Of a stretch of DNA of 64,000 bases, positions 1 to 12,500 are shown one piece after another. This DNA is from Aplysia californica (taxonomy: Eukaryota > Mollusca > Gastropoda > Aplysiida > Aplysiidae). The notes under the pieces are model-generated. The model was given only the letters and a program-made list of their open reading frames with translations. It was not told the DNA's origin and searched no databases. The stretch spans positions 777,103 through 841,102 of the forward strand of contig NW_004797614.1 of assembly GCF_000002075.1 (NCBI RefSeq), read 5' to 3'. The translations under genes were made by a program, and so were the position numbers. The stretch's first letter is position 1; each line of letters begins with the position of its first letter.

Positions 1-73
<73 letters not shown>
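1..73. repeat. (GA)n microsatellite
   Basis: Uninterrupted GA dinucleotide tract that begins at the window edge, so its true length is unknown. Confidence 0.98.
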
Positions 74-77
<4 letters not shown>

Positions 78-1039
78 CGCTCTATTCGCTTTAGTGACGA
101 GGCTCATTTCTATTTCTACGGGACTCGAAAAAATTAACAAGAGAATTGCGGGCACTGAGACTGAGAAACTGAAAACCCAGATGATATAATGAACGAGAGG
201 AATTCAAAAACTGAGACAAGGGCAGAGCTACTGCAAGCCGCAGCAGTGGTCAGAACGCCGCTTTTGGTCAGAACACGGAATTTATGCGTTGAAGTGTCTT
301 TCGTAAAGCTAACAGTTCTAGAAATGTGTATACCTTCGTCACGTAATAAATTGTGTAGCTTTCTGGATGGTTCCTATGGTGTTTCCACCAAAGGACATTG
401 GTGTATTTAAAGCAATTTTTTATTTAACTTTATTTGGCAGTCATCGAGTTCGGGACACCCTGAAGGCCTTAACCGGTGTGTTACATTTTAAAGGTACGAG
501 AGGAAATTGATTCCACCCCATCCCCCCTTTTTCTCTTTCATGGCTCCATGCATGCGCACAATTTTTCGGTTTTGGAATTTTCCAACTATCATGTGTTCAA
601 ACGATAGTTTTGCTTCCAAAAAAGAAACACATCAGACTTAAGAACCTTAAAAAACTATATTACCTTATGTATTACATGTACTCATTGTCTTGCGGTGCAC
701 CATGCACTTCAGCCTTGAACGGAGGGGAAGTGGAAGCAACAACACATTAATGTGGCTATAACTAATTGCATAGTAATGTCACACACACACCCACTCCTTG
801 CTCTTTCATTGAGATACTATGTAGGACTGTTGCGTGTTGATCGGTTCTACAGGATTGTATTTTTACGTTAAACTCATGTCAAAACTGATGCGTAAAATTT
901 GAAGCGATACACAAATGAAATATTTTTTTAAAAACCCATTCAACCATTGCATACTTGCAGGAAAGCACTTCAACTTTAACTCAAGCATATTTAAAGTAGA
1001 GATGAATTTGAACTCCATGTAACTGTTTGATTTTTATAG
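74..1039. other. No gene seen
   Basis: AT-rich sequence without a convincing coding exon. The only longer open frame (from 189, 73 codons) shows no recognisable domain or splice context. A short CA tract lies near 781-792. Confidence 0.5.
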
Positions 1040-1112
1040 ATTATGTAAAGAAGAGGTGCTGGGACTAGAGAAAAGGATCAACTTAACCACAGATCAACTC
1101 ATGCGAATTTGA
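1040..1112 (+). CDS. Possible terminal exon of an unidentified plus-strand gene
   Basis: A pyrimidine-rich tract ending in TTTTTATAG is followed by about 23 open codons reading LCKEEVLGLEKRINLTTDQL and then MRI and TGA. The charged, helical composition looks more like coding sequence than its surroundings, and the acceptor and stop fit a last exon. No upstream partner exon was found in the first kilobase and the family is not recognised, so chance is a real alternative. Confidence 0.22.
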
Positions 1113-1975
1113 CATAAGTGGAGACAACTGTATAGAGATGATGAGACGTTGAGTTCATGGAGTTTTTGACGAGTCAGTACAGCGTGGCCACATGTAGTTG
1201 GGAACATAAGAGGGTGAGAACAAAGTAGAGACAAAGCATAGTACACACTGATCACCCATATATTGACACTGAGGGTGAGCACTCTGGAACTACAGCTGGT
1301 GAGAAAAAAAGTACTGAAAGGAAAGGGAAATCAACAAGACATGAGAGTCTAATGATTCAATAACAAAACAATGGGGACAGAAAAAGGAAATGGTCAAGGT
1401 TTTATGAGTGTGAGTATCCAGATTTAATTCATGCACAAACTCCAACCACATAACATTTTACAAAATCAATCAAAGTAAACTTAGAAAAAATGCAAAAAAA
1501 AGATAAAAACAAAAGTAACTGACACTCTTCTGAACAAAGCGTTTACCAACACAAAAATATCACAGCTCAGTCATCTATCCACAACATAAGATCATTAGGT
1601 TACCAATTCAGTTCTATTGGAACACAACATAAGATCATTTACAGAGACATAAATGCTATCCAGTCAGTTATATCATTATTATGATCTATACACAGCAGTA
1701 AATAATTCCGCTATCTAGTCAGATCTATCTGTACACAACAGATTCCAAGTAACACAATTCTAAAATTCTGACTGTAGAGAATGGTATGAGTATATCAAGA
1801 GCCATGACCTCTTACATCCACACACAAGGTCAAGACTATTGATATTTTTGATCGAGTAGGACCTAGAGATCACGTAGAACCAAATCATCACTAGGGGAGA
1901 TTACAAAAAGAAACAAACAGAAAACCAGACTCATAGATTCGGCCTACTGTATTATTTCCCTTGAATTTATTACTG
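1113..1975. other. No gene seen
   Basis: AT-rich sequence with scattered short open frames and no recognised domain, repeat end or RNA gene. Confidence 0.45.
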
Positions 1976-1977
1976 GA

Positions 1978-2056
1978 TCCCTTATAACGAGAATCCTGCT
2001 ATAACGGATGTTTCGCACCGGTTCCCTCCCTCTCTTTATAACAGGAATCCACTGTA
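1978..2056 (-). mobile_element. Single end of a pogo/Tigger-like DNA transposon
   Basis: Read on the minus strand the sequence starts CAGTGGATTCCTGTTATAAA and later repeats CGTTATAG and CTCGTTATAAGG. This CAGTGGA(T/A)TCC..TTATA pattern is typical of pogo-type terminal repeats. It is flanked by TA at the CAGTGG end. No matching opposite end was found nearby, so it is probably a decayed fragment. Confidence 0.45.
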
Positions 2057-2236
2057 CTCGTTTGAAACAACCCAAGTACAAAACTGCTCCTCTAGATATT
2101 CAAACAAAAGTCAAGCACATTGACATAGCAGTCTGAGGTAACTATAGACCACTTATACAAAATAAAAGAAATACTAGGCAGTCACTCTCGCTCACTCACT
2201 CAAGTCCCTTCTTCTCCCTCATCTTGTCTTCTCAGA

Positions 2237-2400
2237 CATGGACGGAAAATCTCAGAGGTCCCATGTGCAAGTTGTACATGTTAAAGATCCCTCAGTGGTT
2301 GAAAATTGAAGAAGAGGAGGCCATTAGCTGCCACCTGGGCAAAATTCAAAATAAAAAATTTCCTACCATAAAAAAAAAATATCCCCATCAGTCATACCTG
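2237..2400 (+). mobile_element. SINE body fragment
   Basis: Contains GTGCAAGTTGTACATGTTAA followed by AGATCCCTCAG and CACCTGGGCAAAATTC. The same body occurs in the reverse-oriented SINE copies near 50.5 kb and 56.2 kb (CACGTTAAAGATC..GGGCAAAATTC). The tRNA-like head and the usual 3' tail are not recognisable here, so this is a decayed partial copy. Confidence 0.6.
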
Positions 2401-3560
2401 TAAAAAAGTGAGGCACCCTATACACCTTCCTTGACACCAAATATATTGACCATGTCTCTCCCTTGGAGCATACAAAAGACATTATTTGTAAAACCTCGTT
2501 TTACCGTCTACCTCGGGATGAGCGTTAAGTTGGCAGTACAGCGGGGCTGGTGGTATAATGGGATAGCACCGATTGCCATCTTGACTAGGGGTAGAGACTA
2601 AAGACAAATTGTGGCCAGTCTTGACTCATCTAGATCTGCTATGATGTGCGATTGCACTTGCCAAGAACAGGAAAAAATAATTACAACAAATCATATGAAC
2701 AGTTCCAACTGAACTTTAATGTAAATTTGAATCGAATATTTCGTCCAGATCAGAAGCTAGGCTATATTACACATGTCAAAGACCCTTAAGACGCACATTT
2801 TTTAACCCAACACTCGCCAGTCCCCAGGTCGACTCAGACTTTTCGCGTAGTATTGTGAATCCTCCCAATATAAAAGCAACATTGCCAGATATTTCGCCAA
2901 TTGGCCGAAGTGGTGCAGTTCCTTTGAATTTGACGTTTCTCTAGACGACTTTTAAAAATTTCATTTCAATGCTTAAAAAGAATATTGGCAAAGCCTAAAA
3001 ATGGTAATATTTTCATAATTAATGCAAATCAATGACAAAAGCTAAAAATAGTCCGAACTCGCAAAGACGTGTTAAGGAAAGAGTGAGTGCCTTGTGTAGT
3101 GTGTACCTCTGGGGGCTAATTTGCTGGTGGTACAGCCGGGTAATTTTACATTAGTTTTATAGTGACTGTACAACCCAGACAGTTGGCAAAAGGCGACGTA
3201 AAGGCGCAAATACTATGTTTATATCAATATAGGCGTCCTTTTCGTACACTGGCAAAACCTGGTGGTAAACGGGGCTGGCAGTACAATAAGTAGGGCTGTA
3301 CCCCGGGAGCAAACGCGCTCGTGCTCGTAAGCCCCTAGTTCAAGTAACAAGCCTCAAATCACTAGGTCAAATCATCAAATCAAATCACCAGCATGATACG
3401 TTGAGTCTAGCCTAAGCTTCAAGTACCTACACCAACTTGCAATCCGTGAAGCCACTCGTGTCTGACCCCCTCTTCCTTCCCCTCCCTGCTTGCAATCCGC
3501 GAAACCACTAACATCAGAAAGAGAGAGAGGGGGAGAGAGAGAGACCCCGCGCACAGTGTC
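2401..3560. other. Unassigned intergenic sequence
   Basis: No coding exon is supported. The words 'GGCAGTACA' and 'GGGGCTGG' recur near 2530, 3285 and 3745, hinting at an unclassified dispersed repeat. A short GA tract lies around 3521-3542. Confidence 0.35.
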
Positions 3561-4880
3561 ACTGCGCCACAAACTAGTCTGTTCGATTAATCGAAGGCAT
3601 ACGAGCAGCGGACGGCAGGCAAGACTCAAATTGCAGCAGAGCAAAGCACTTGGTCCCAAGACCTGCTTTGCGTCTCGTATTGCTTTGTGCTAAGGGCTTG
3701 CTCTCGTGCCAATAAATCTGCTTTGAGTCCAACTACCGCCCTGGCAGTACAACACCACTCGTCAGTACAACACCGCTCGTCAGGCAAACACCGCTCGTCT
3801 GCACCAGGCCGCAAGATCTACCGGTAATCCACCCAGCTCGCGGCGTGAACTCTGAACTCTGGACGTGGAGGAAGCGAGAGGCTGTAATAGCCTAGTGCAG
3901 ACCGTTCGCGACCTCGGTGCTTTAACAGTGAAAGTGTGACATCTTCGTAGGCTCACATTTTGTTATGAGCTGTTTTCACTGGTATTAAAAATGGAGATAC
4001 GACAAGAAAGCACTGGGGTCGCGGTATGCTAAACTATTTAGGACGCATAATAAAGGTGTGAACACTTACAAACAATTTTTAGCTGACAAAATAAATCAGT
4101 ATTGTTAGCATCCTGTGGCTTGTAATTTAATCACTCGCCTAAACTACACTTCCACTCCCACTCCGACACTTAGAACAAGTTGAAGTTGAAGAGAAAGCAT
4201 TGGGGAGGGGATGACTATCGTCATTTTGTTTCTGAACAATGTAAAACAATTTTGATTTGACTGCTTCCCTATCAGAAGATCATTGTTAAGGTAAATTATA
4301 TCACATTGTTAATTACATTGTAGGCCTATAACTTTAAAAAAAACCCATCTTGCTGCACTGTAACTGATATTATGTATGTATTGTGCATGTTCTATCATAC
4401 AAATATTAATTATGATGTCGAATTACGCCCAGAAAATCAATAAAGCAAAACATAATCCTTCCCCCCACCAAAAATTTTTTTTTTAAATCAACAAAAACAA
4501 CCAAAAAACCCCCCCAAAAAACAAGACAAATAAAACCCTGTCACACCAGGAGGCGTAAGGGCAGGGGCGGGTTCTACGGAAAGCGAGGGGTGGCGAACAC
4601 CTCTCGCTTTCCCAGCCATACCACCCCCCCTCTCCCCAAACAGCGCCATCGCTGGAAGTGTGAGGGTTTTTTAGGGCTTGTCAGCGTGCGGCACGCGAGC
4701 AGAAGTATCGCACGCTCAGTAAACAAGAGTTTGTGACGTCACGACACAAATCAGTAAGCCCGTCCGCCGTCCACGAGTAGCAACTCCGGTAGCAGGCAAA
4801 GCTCAAGCCTGCTCGCAAGCCTCTGGCACGAGCCGTCCATTGCTCGCAAGCCTTCGATTAATCGAGCAGACTCCAGCCCT
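3561..4880. repeat. Unclassified repeat-like segments sharing a CGATTAATCG palindrome
   Basis: The palindromic word TCGATTAATCGA with neighbouring AAGGC and GCTCGCAAGCC motifs occurs near 3584-3595 and, inverted, near 4855-4866. The interval also holds CpG-rich stretches with GCTCGC repeats. This suggests a pair of related, inverted repeat ends about 1.3 kb apart, but neither boundary nor target duplication could be fixed. Confidence 0.3.
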
Positions 4881-5196
4881 AATAATAAGGTTTGACTGTA
4901 TTTCATACTACAGTATAACACGGATAGGTCGAACACAAAAGACTCGAAATCATGCATCCATTGAACTGTGTCTGCTGTCCTGTTCGTCTGCCAAGGTGCA
5001 AGAGATCACAGAGACAGACAGCTTTACTAATCCAAAAGCCACAATTTTTTTTTTCAATGGGAAGCTCATCTGTCATCTGAAGCTCTTTCTCATGACATCC
5101 AACACCATAGGTACTGACCTAATCATGTGTATAAGCCAACAACTTAACGTATGGCACAACAGAAACAGAGATTCTTCATCTTATAAACTTTTAACA

Positions 5197-5475
5197 TTAA
5201 GACGGAGGTTGACTTTTCTTCCTCCAAATATTCTGCCATTTGTCTTTTATCCATTGAAAAGTGAACAAAGATCTTTTTTGTCTCATCCAGGCCCTGTATT
5301 TACTCTCCTCTCTCCACAAGCCTCGCCCCTTCCTGGAGGCGGCATCCTCCAATGTGATGAGCTGTCGCAACAATTTGTTGTAGCTGTCTGACTTAGGCAG
5401 TGAATCAAAATGTTTCACAGCACAAATGCCTTGTCTCACCAGGGCTTTGTTCACACTCTGATACCACCAGAAGCT
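5197..5475 (-). CDS. C3orf33: C3orf33-like exon 5 (stop codon)
   Basis: 92 codons plus stop, acceptor TCCTCAG|. Begins SFWWYQSVNKALVRQGICAV and includes SYNKLLRQLITLEDAASRKG then RGLW; human has ILRRGLGKTVLV and LLKAELTALKKGEGIW. The tail is strongly basic and ends KKSQPPS. An open frame on the opposite strand (4840-5391) is an antisense shadow. Confidence 0.9.
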   Translation of the reverse strand, partial: SFWWYQSVNKALVRQGICAVKHFDSLPKSDSYNKLLRQLITLEDAASRKGRGLWREESKYRAWMRQKRSLFTFQWIKDKWQNIWRKKSQPPS

Positions 5476-6491
5476 CTGAGGAGAACATGATACAGGCCAA
5501 AATAAAACTTTTCTCCTTGTTTTGATTTAATGTAAAAACTTGCATTGAACACTGAGATAAAAGCACAGAAGGGCATAGTAGATAGGACCGTATTGAAAAT
5601 GGGACAAAAGATTATTAAAAAGTAACCAAATAAAGCTAACCCATACTAGTAGGATGAGGTTGTATTTTAAATAAATATTTTTCGGGGGGGAGGGGGAAGG
5701 TGGCATAGTAAGGTGAAGGGAAAGAGGAGAGAGAGGGCATAGAGTAACAGTAGAATGAGGGGGAAAATGGGAGCAGGTACTGTATGATCAGGAGTGGGGG
5801 GGGGGGGGGTAGTGGATAGCATAATGAGGGTAAAGTAGGGGGGATCGATAATAAGATAAGTGGGAAAAAGGGGCGCATAGTAAGATCAGGGATTAAAACG
5901 ACGGCAGGGGTATGGTAGAGGGGGGGGGGGGGGCGCATGGTATGGTGAGGGGAAGAAGGCAGACAGTAGATTGAATGTCGAGACCAGAATGTTGTACACT
6001 TACAAATTTTAAGACGTTATCTGAATGGAGCACTTTAACAAGAGAAATAACCATGAAAATGAGGAGAGAAAAATTACTCCCCGATTTTGTCTCACTACAA
6101 TAGATTATAGGAATAGAGCTTTATAAAGTAACTGAATGTAAGCTCTTCAAATTTGGACCAATTCAGTCCTAATATAATGCAATGAAGAAATCAACAGACA
6201 CAAAGAAATAGGTGCATCTCAGAGTATAGAATTTATAGTTAACATTCTATAACATAATGACGCACTCAAACCTAGGCTTTCTCAGTTCATGTATCTGGGA
6301 AAGCCTAGACTCAAACCTATGCACATTATGTCTTACATCAGTAAAGTTAGTCCAACACACTTATCCAAACTTCAACAGGGGCAAAGAAAGGATGTGTGCG
6401 TAAGTGTGTAAATTAAAATGTTAAAATATTAAAATATCAATTATTTAATTAAATAATATTAAAATTAAGTCTATTCATAACAGTCCTAGCC

Positions 6492-6570
<79 letters not shown>

Positions 6571-9500
6571 AGGGAGGGAGGGAGGGAGGGAGAGAGAGAG
6601 AGAGAGAGAGAGAGGAGGGGGGGATAGGGAGAGGGAGGGAGGGAGGGAGGGAAAGAGGGGGAGAGAGAGAGGGAGGGAGAGAGGGAGAGACAGACAGACT
6701 GACAGACAGACACATCACAACTGATAAACTGACCTTTTTCACTTTAATGTGGCAATCCAGCACCTGGCTGTCGCGCTGCAGCAAAGTGAACCACACGTGT
6801 CTCCTAACTGTGTTAGTGTGTAGCCACTTGTTACCCTCAGGAGTCATAGACAAGCCAGCTAGCTGAAGGCACAGGTACTGCTGCTCTAGGAATGTACAGA
6901 CAGTACACAGATGGCTTGATGCTCAGTTACAAGATATATTGCATCAAACAGCTGTTCTAAAAATGTGCACAATATATTAAACAGACAACTAGAAACTCAG
7001 CTACTGTAATAAATTATGTCAAACAAAAGTGTATGTCCCAGTTGTCGGAAATTTTGGATATTCAAGTAAGGGCATATTCCTGTAGCAAATCTAATGTTGA
7101 ACACACTGAGCTATATATATATAGGGCCTATATGATTATATACATTTTAAAAAATATCTTGAGTAGCTTTAAAGATGGGCCACATTTTGTAGCACTAATT
7201 TTTAGCACATTTTTAACCTTTGGTGAAGTATAACATGTTGCAAAAACAACTAATAAAATATTTAGACTAAAAACATTATAAAATCCTTTCAATATGTTAT
7301 CAAGAAATGGTTGAATGTGTGTTTTCTAAAGGAACTAAATTTTTGACCAGCTACGACTTTTTTGGCCATTTCCACAGCGTTGCTCAAAAATAGCTTTGTT
7401 GGCAACAGGACCTTTCTCCAGGAACACACACACAATTGTTCTAAAAATGTGCACAGAAGAATATACAGATGGCTTGAAAATCAGTACTACTACAATTTGT
7501 CCATAGTACCATTCCAGGAGATTAAAAAAATTTCAAATACCTTTTCACCCCAGATTACCAGATAAACTGAAGATTTTAAGCTGTGCTTCTGCCCTATATG
7601 TATAGGCCTTCTCCTTGCCCCCCCTCATTTTATTCCCCCTCCCCCTTTTCTTTCCCTCTCACTTTCTCGCATTTTGAATTTTCTCTCTCTCTCTCTTCAT
7701 TTACCTCTCTCCCTCCTCCCCTAGCTCCCCTCCTCTTTCCCTCACTCCACAGACAAAAGCACACTTTACACAGACATTATGCACGCACAAAAATCTCCCC
7801 AAAGTGGCATACTGAAAAAACTAACCACTGTGCAGGTCTCCCTTAGGAAACATGTCCAGGTGCATTATGGGTATGTGGTCGACCAGCAGAGCCCCGTCTT
7901 GAGTGACCTGTTTGACCACACCCTGAAGCTTGTAATGTTTCTCCACAAAGTGATCCGGGATGTTGCAAACATTTTTGAATTTAGTGGTCTGAAAAAAAAA
8001 GAATTCTCGATTTAAATAGAAGCGTATTTGCCTCAGAGCATTCTTTCTTTACAGGCAGTTTCAAACTTCTCTCAACTGCCCTAGATCTAATACTTAGAAG
8101 TAGAATAAAAGAAATACCAGAGGAAAAGGAATAAGGACCCTTCTAACCGTAATATCATCCACGACCTGACAACCAAAATGCACCTCAAGTTATGATAACT
8201 GGGAAAGTGACATTCAGTCAAAGTTTTGGCTTATAATATATTGTCAACCCACTTCCACCAGTATTTTATTAATCTTGATAATTTATGTGTTCATCTACAA
8301 CTACATCTTATATATTCCAAGGGCACGGCACTTACAGAGATATTGCTGTTTCTTTTATTTTTTCCTCTTTGTGGTGTTTTAATTTGTAGGTGTGTTAATT
8401 TGTTGTTATTGTTCCGATGAGTTGGGTTTTTAAAAATTTTTGTGTTCATATAACGAAATGTAATTTAAGTTATGTTGTTCCTATCTTTTTAAAAAGTGTA
8501 TAATGTGTTATGTTAGAGCGTCTCTCCACCAAAACCGAATACATGTACTGACACTGGCAGGCCCCTTGAGTGTGATTCCATAATTTACATGTAATATCCT
8601 GTACTTTTTCTTGAATTACACACGCTTAGAGTTAAAACGGCCAATCTTCGGATAGGTGGACACACGCCCTTATTTTCTCATTTTGATTTCTTTCTATTGT
8701 GAAACCTTTATTTTTCACGTTTTTACACTCTGTGTGGCTACAAATGATATTCTGGATGCTTAAAACAGAGCACAAGAAGTTACCTCTATCAACATGTTGC
8801 TGTACGTCGTCACAGAGAGTTGAAAGCTTGAAAATTAATGGCAACTTTTGGCACTTTTGCGGCAACTTTTGGAAAAAGAAATGGCAACAAACGCAGATGC
8901 TAGACTAGAGAGGTGAGCAAAGTAAGCCCCATTCCCTATAAAGACTTCTCTGTTGACATCCATCCCTTGGCGCTCATATGACCTTATGCAGTTTCGAGTG
9001 TCGTAAAACCTCTACTAAATAAAAATTTTAAAATTGAACATGGCTCAAGGAACAACATTCCCTAACAAGAGAAATAACCAACTTGTCACTTAAATGAGAC
9101 TTATTACTCCGATTACTTCCCTTTAGTCACATGGTGATGCGTTAAAATGTTTTGAGAAAAATTTTATTAAAAAGCGTGAAAGAACGCATGGAATCCAAAA
9201 TTATGCATATGTTGCAGAATTATGCAAAAAAACGCAGCCACACAATCGTATTAATCCGACGGGGACAGTATTATTCACACTAAAAATAAACAAATTAATA
9301 CAGTCGAACATGCCATGACCGCCACCTGTACAAACAGCCACTTTCCATTTTAACCCTTGCGTTTTTTCTATAACTTAACCGTGTAAAACGGGCACCAGTC
9401 CAACACGGCTGCGGCCACCCTATTTTATCAACCCACGGCCAAATCTACCTGTCTAAGGCGGCCAGACTTTGTAAAAAATTACGCATTTTCCCCACACGCT

Positions 9501-12500
9501 GTGGACAAGCCGTCACAGTTCATTCACCTGTCGTTGTTGTCAGTCCCTCCAAAGGATGAAACGGTCATGTTGCTTGGGTCACTCCCATTGTTTACCCAAG
9601 TCGACAGATGGGTAACATTAAATTTTCAGCTGCTGGTAAGAGAAGCGTGTGATCTGTCATAACTTATAAGGCCCGCCCATAACTCAGTCCGTAAATTATT
9701 TTGATCAGTCTGGCCTAAGACGCCCACCAGTCTTATACGGCCACTTTTCCCCTTGACAAAGCGCATCGTCGAGGAGAAAAGTGGCCGTATAAAACAGGTG
9801 GCCATCATACGCGTCACACGGAGGTGGTCACAGGCTTTGGACTGCCAAAGGGCTCATTAAAATGTTTGTTATTGTTTGGGGTTTTTTTTCTTTTGAAAGG
9901 GGGGAGAGGATAGTGCAGTTTATTGCGTGACTTTTTGTTGTTAAGTTTTTTTGTTTTTTTAAAAATTGGTACCATGAAAGGTCAAAAACAATTCTAAATG
10001 TGTAAGACGAGGGAGGCCAATTGCCATAGTAAAACAAACAAATGGGTCACCACCACTCGCTGAACGAGCGACACTTCTGTAGTCAGTTTGAGTAGACTTC
10101 CATTGTTATGGACTGGGTTTACAGACTGAGTTGGGGGGGGGGGCTTATATAGGTTACGAAAGACCACATGCTTCTCTTACCAGCAGCTGAAAATTTATTG
10201 CTACCCATTGGTCAACTTGGGTAAACATTGGGAGTGACCTAAGCAACACGACCGTTTCTTCCATAGGAGGGACTGGCAATAACAACAGGTGGATGAATTA
10301 TGACGGCTTGTCCACAGCGTCAGGGGAAAATGCATAGTTTTTTATAAAGCCTGACTGTGTTAGGGAGGTAAACTTGTTCGTGGGTTGGTAAAATAGGGTA
10401 GCCGCGGCCTCGTTGGACAAAGTGATCATTTTACACAGTTAAATTATATAGAAAAAAACGAAAGGGGGAGAAATTGAAAGTGTCCGTTTGTACAGGTGGC
10501 CATATTATAGAGGTGTCCGTCATGGCAGGTTCGACTGTAATTATAAATTATTCTAATTATTCTCAATCAAAAACAAGCACATGTCAACTCTCAAGAAAGA
10601 GAAAATATATCATGTACATTAATTGACACTTTCAAGCTAAAAAACAAGTACTTACAGATCTTGTCTTTCTCACAAGAACAATAAAAGCGACTGCTCCCAA
10701 TCCATATGCACTCCACTGGAAACAACAAATAGAAAAACTCAAATGGTACATTCTCATGACACAAAATGACAGGATGCAACATATGAAAGATACATTTTTT
10801 TTAAAGCAGTAGAGTTTATGAATATTTATACTGACTTCAGCTCAGGCTGTCCCCTTGGAAAAACACTGTTACAAAAAGCTGGGTTGACACTGACATTGAC
10901 AGTCCAAACAGTTTGAGCCTATCGTAATAAGAGCAACTGTCTAACGTACACTTTTTGAGGACTGGTACAATTATTTCAAACAAAAATTCCATGTTTCCAT
11001 TTACGTCGCACAAAATAACATCAGAAGTATCCATGCCATCTTTGCAACATTGACAAATATTCCCAGCTAGCTCCAACACACAGCAGTCATCTCCTAAGAT
11101 CCCAGTGTTTGGGAGCAAGGAAAATGCCAGATCTTAGGTGAACAGGATCTAAGCCAATTCATCAGGGGGGAAATCTATAGTGTCTCATGATCAGGTCCAT
11201 AATCAATAAAATGACTCCCCTGACTTTGAAGTAAACTGACGAGACCCTTGGGGATGAGCAAAGAGTGGTTAACCTTGACAACCAATCATAATGGCATGAG
11301 ACATGCAATTTTCACTTACATCCACCAATCATAAGTGCAAGATATACATTGATCCCATTTCTCCTCATCCAAAATGTATACCTTTCCATCTCTGACTGAG
11401 TACCTCCACTTATGTCTTATTGCAGCAAATGGCAGGCTAATAGCCAACAGGTGTTCACATTATGCAAAGGCAATAGTCCCCACACGTGGGTGCCAGTCTA
11501 TTTAGCAAATTCAGGAGCAGAGTTGAATGGCAAGTGTGATGGTCAGGGAAACAAAAGCACTGACGAGCTCACAGTTTGATGAGATCCCGTCTGATGAGGC
11601 CTTGTAGTCCCTACCCACTGAGAGCAGGATGTAAGTTCATGTGGAAGGCTCAGTTGTAAGAGCAATGTGTGGGAAAAACAACAGCATTGACGAGTTCACA
11701 CCTCTGCATGATCCCATATGGGGCTAACATTGTACCCCCTCATCGAGATTTACAATGAATATAATGTGATCACATTTATGAGAGAGGATGAACTTTGATG
11801 CACTGGGCAGTGCAATAATCGCACATTTTCGTTTCTTGGTTGATCAGCTGTGCACATTCAAATTTTTGTTCAGTAAATAATGACCTGAAACAAAAGGGGG
11901 ATCTTAGCTGAATATAGTCCTTAAGAGTGGGATGTTAGGGGTGACATTTGTGCAGTAAAAATTTTGTCTTCAAACAACGGTATCTGAAGCGAAAAAGGAT
12001 CATAAGCAGTAGGAAAACATTCTGATATACAGGGTGATTAAAAAAGAATTCGCCAAAATCATCACACGATATTTCAAGACCGAAAATCAATAGAAAACTC
12101 AAGCTTAGACAAATGTGTTGTACATACCTTCAAGTTTTTATTTAATTTTTTACAAGCACTCAATGAGGCCTACACCGGCAGAACTGACAACATCAAGCGC
12201 TGAATATGAGAATTCTGCCTCAGGATGTCTCAGTCCACCGGGTGGAGTGTAGCTGTTATTAGATCTTTTATGTCATTGATATTTGCTGGAAGGGGTGGTA
12301 CATAAATTTTTTCTTTAACATACCTCCAAAAGAAGTGGGATTCACTTCATTTGCATGCAGATTGGAATTCATTTTTTCAACAAGATGGAGCACACCCCTT
12401 TAGCATCTCTGGGTTCGAGCTTTTATCTGAATGAAAACGTGCCTCAGTGGTGGATTAGTTGGAGAGGTGCTAGAGACCTCGTTCTCAGCTGTTGGCCTGC

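Noticed and set aside
4840-5391. 183-codon plus-strand frame
   Set aside because: Antisense to the last exon of the C3orf33-like gene; no domain seen.
6486-6853. Minus-strand frames rich in Ser/Leu/Pro
   Set aside because: Translation of the GA/GGGA microsatellite; only the 6734-6885 part belongs to a real exon.
7577-7770. Plus-strand Pro/Ser/Leu-rich frame as a gene
   Set aside because: CT-rich low-complexity sequence within an intron of the C3orf33-like gene.
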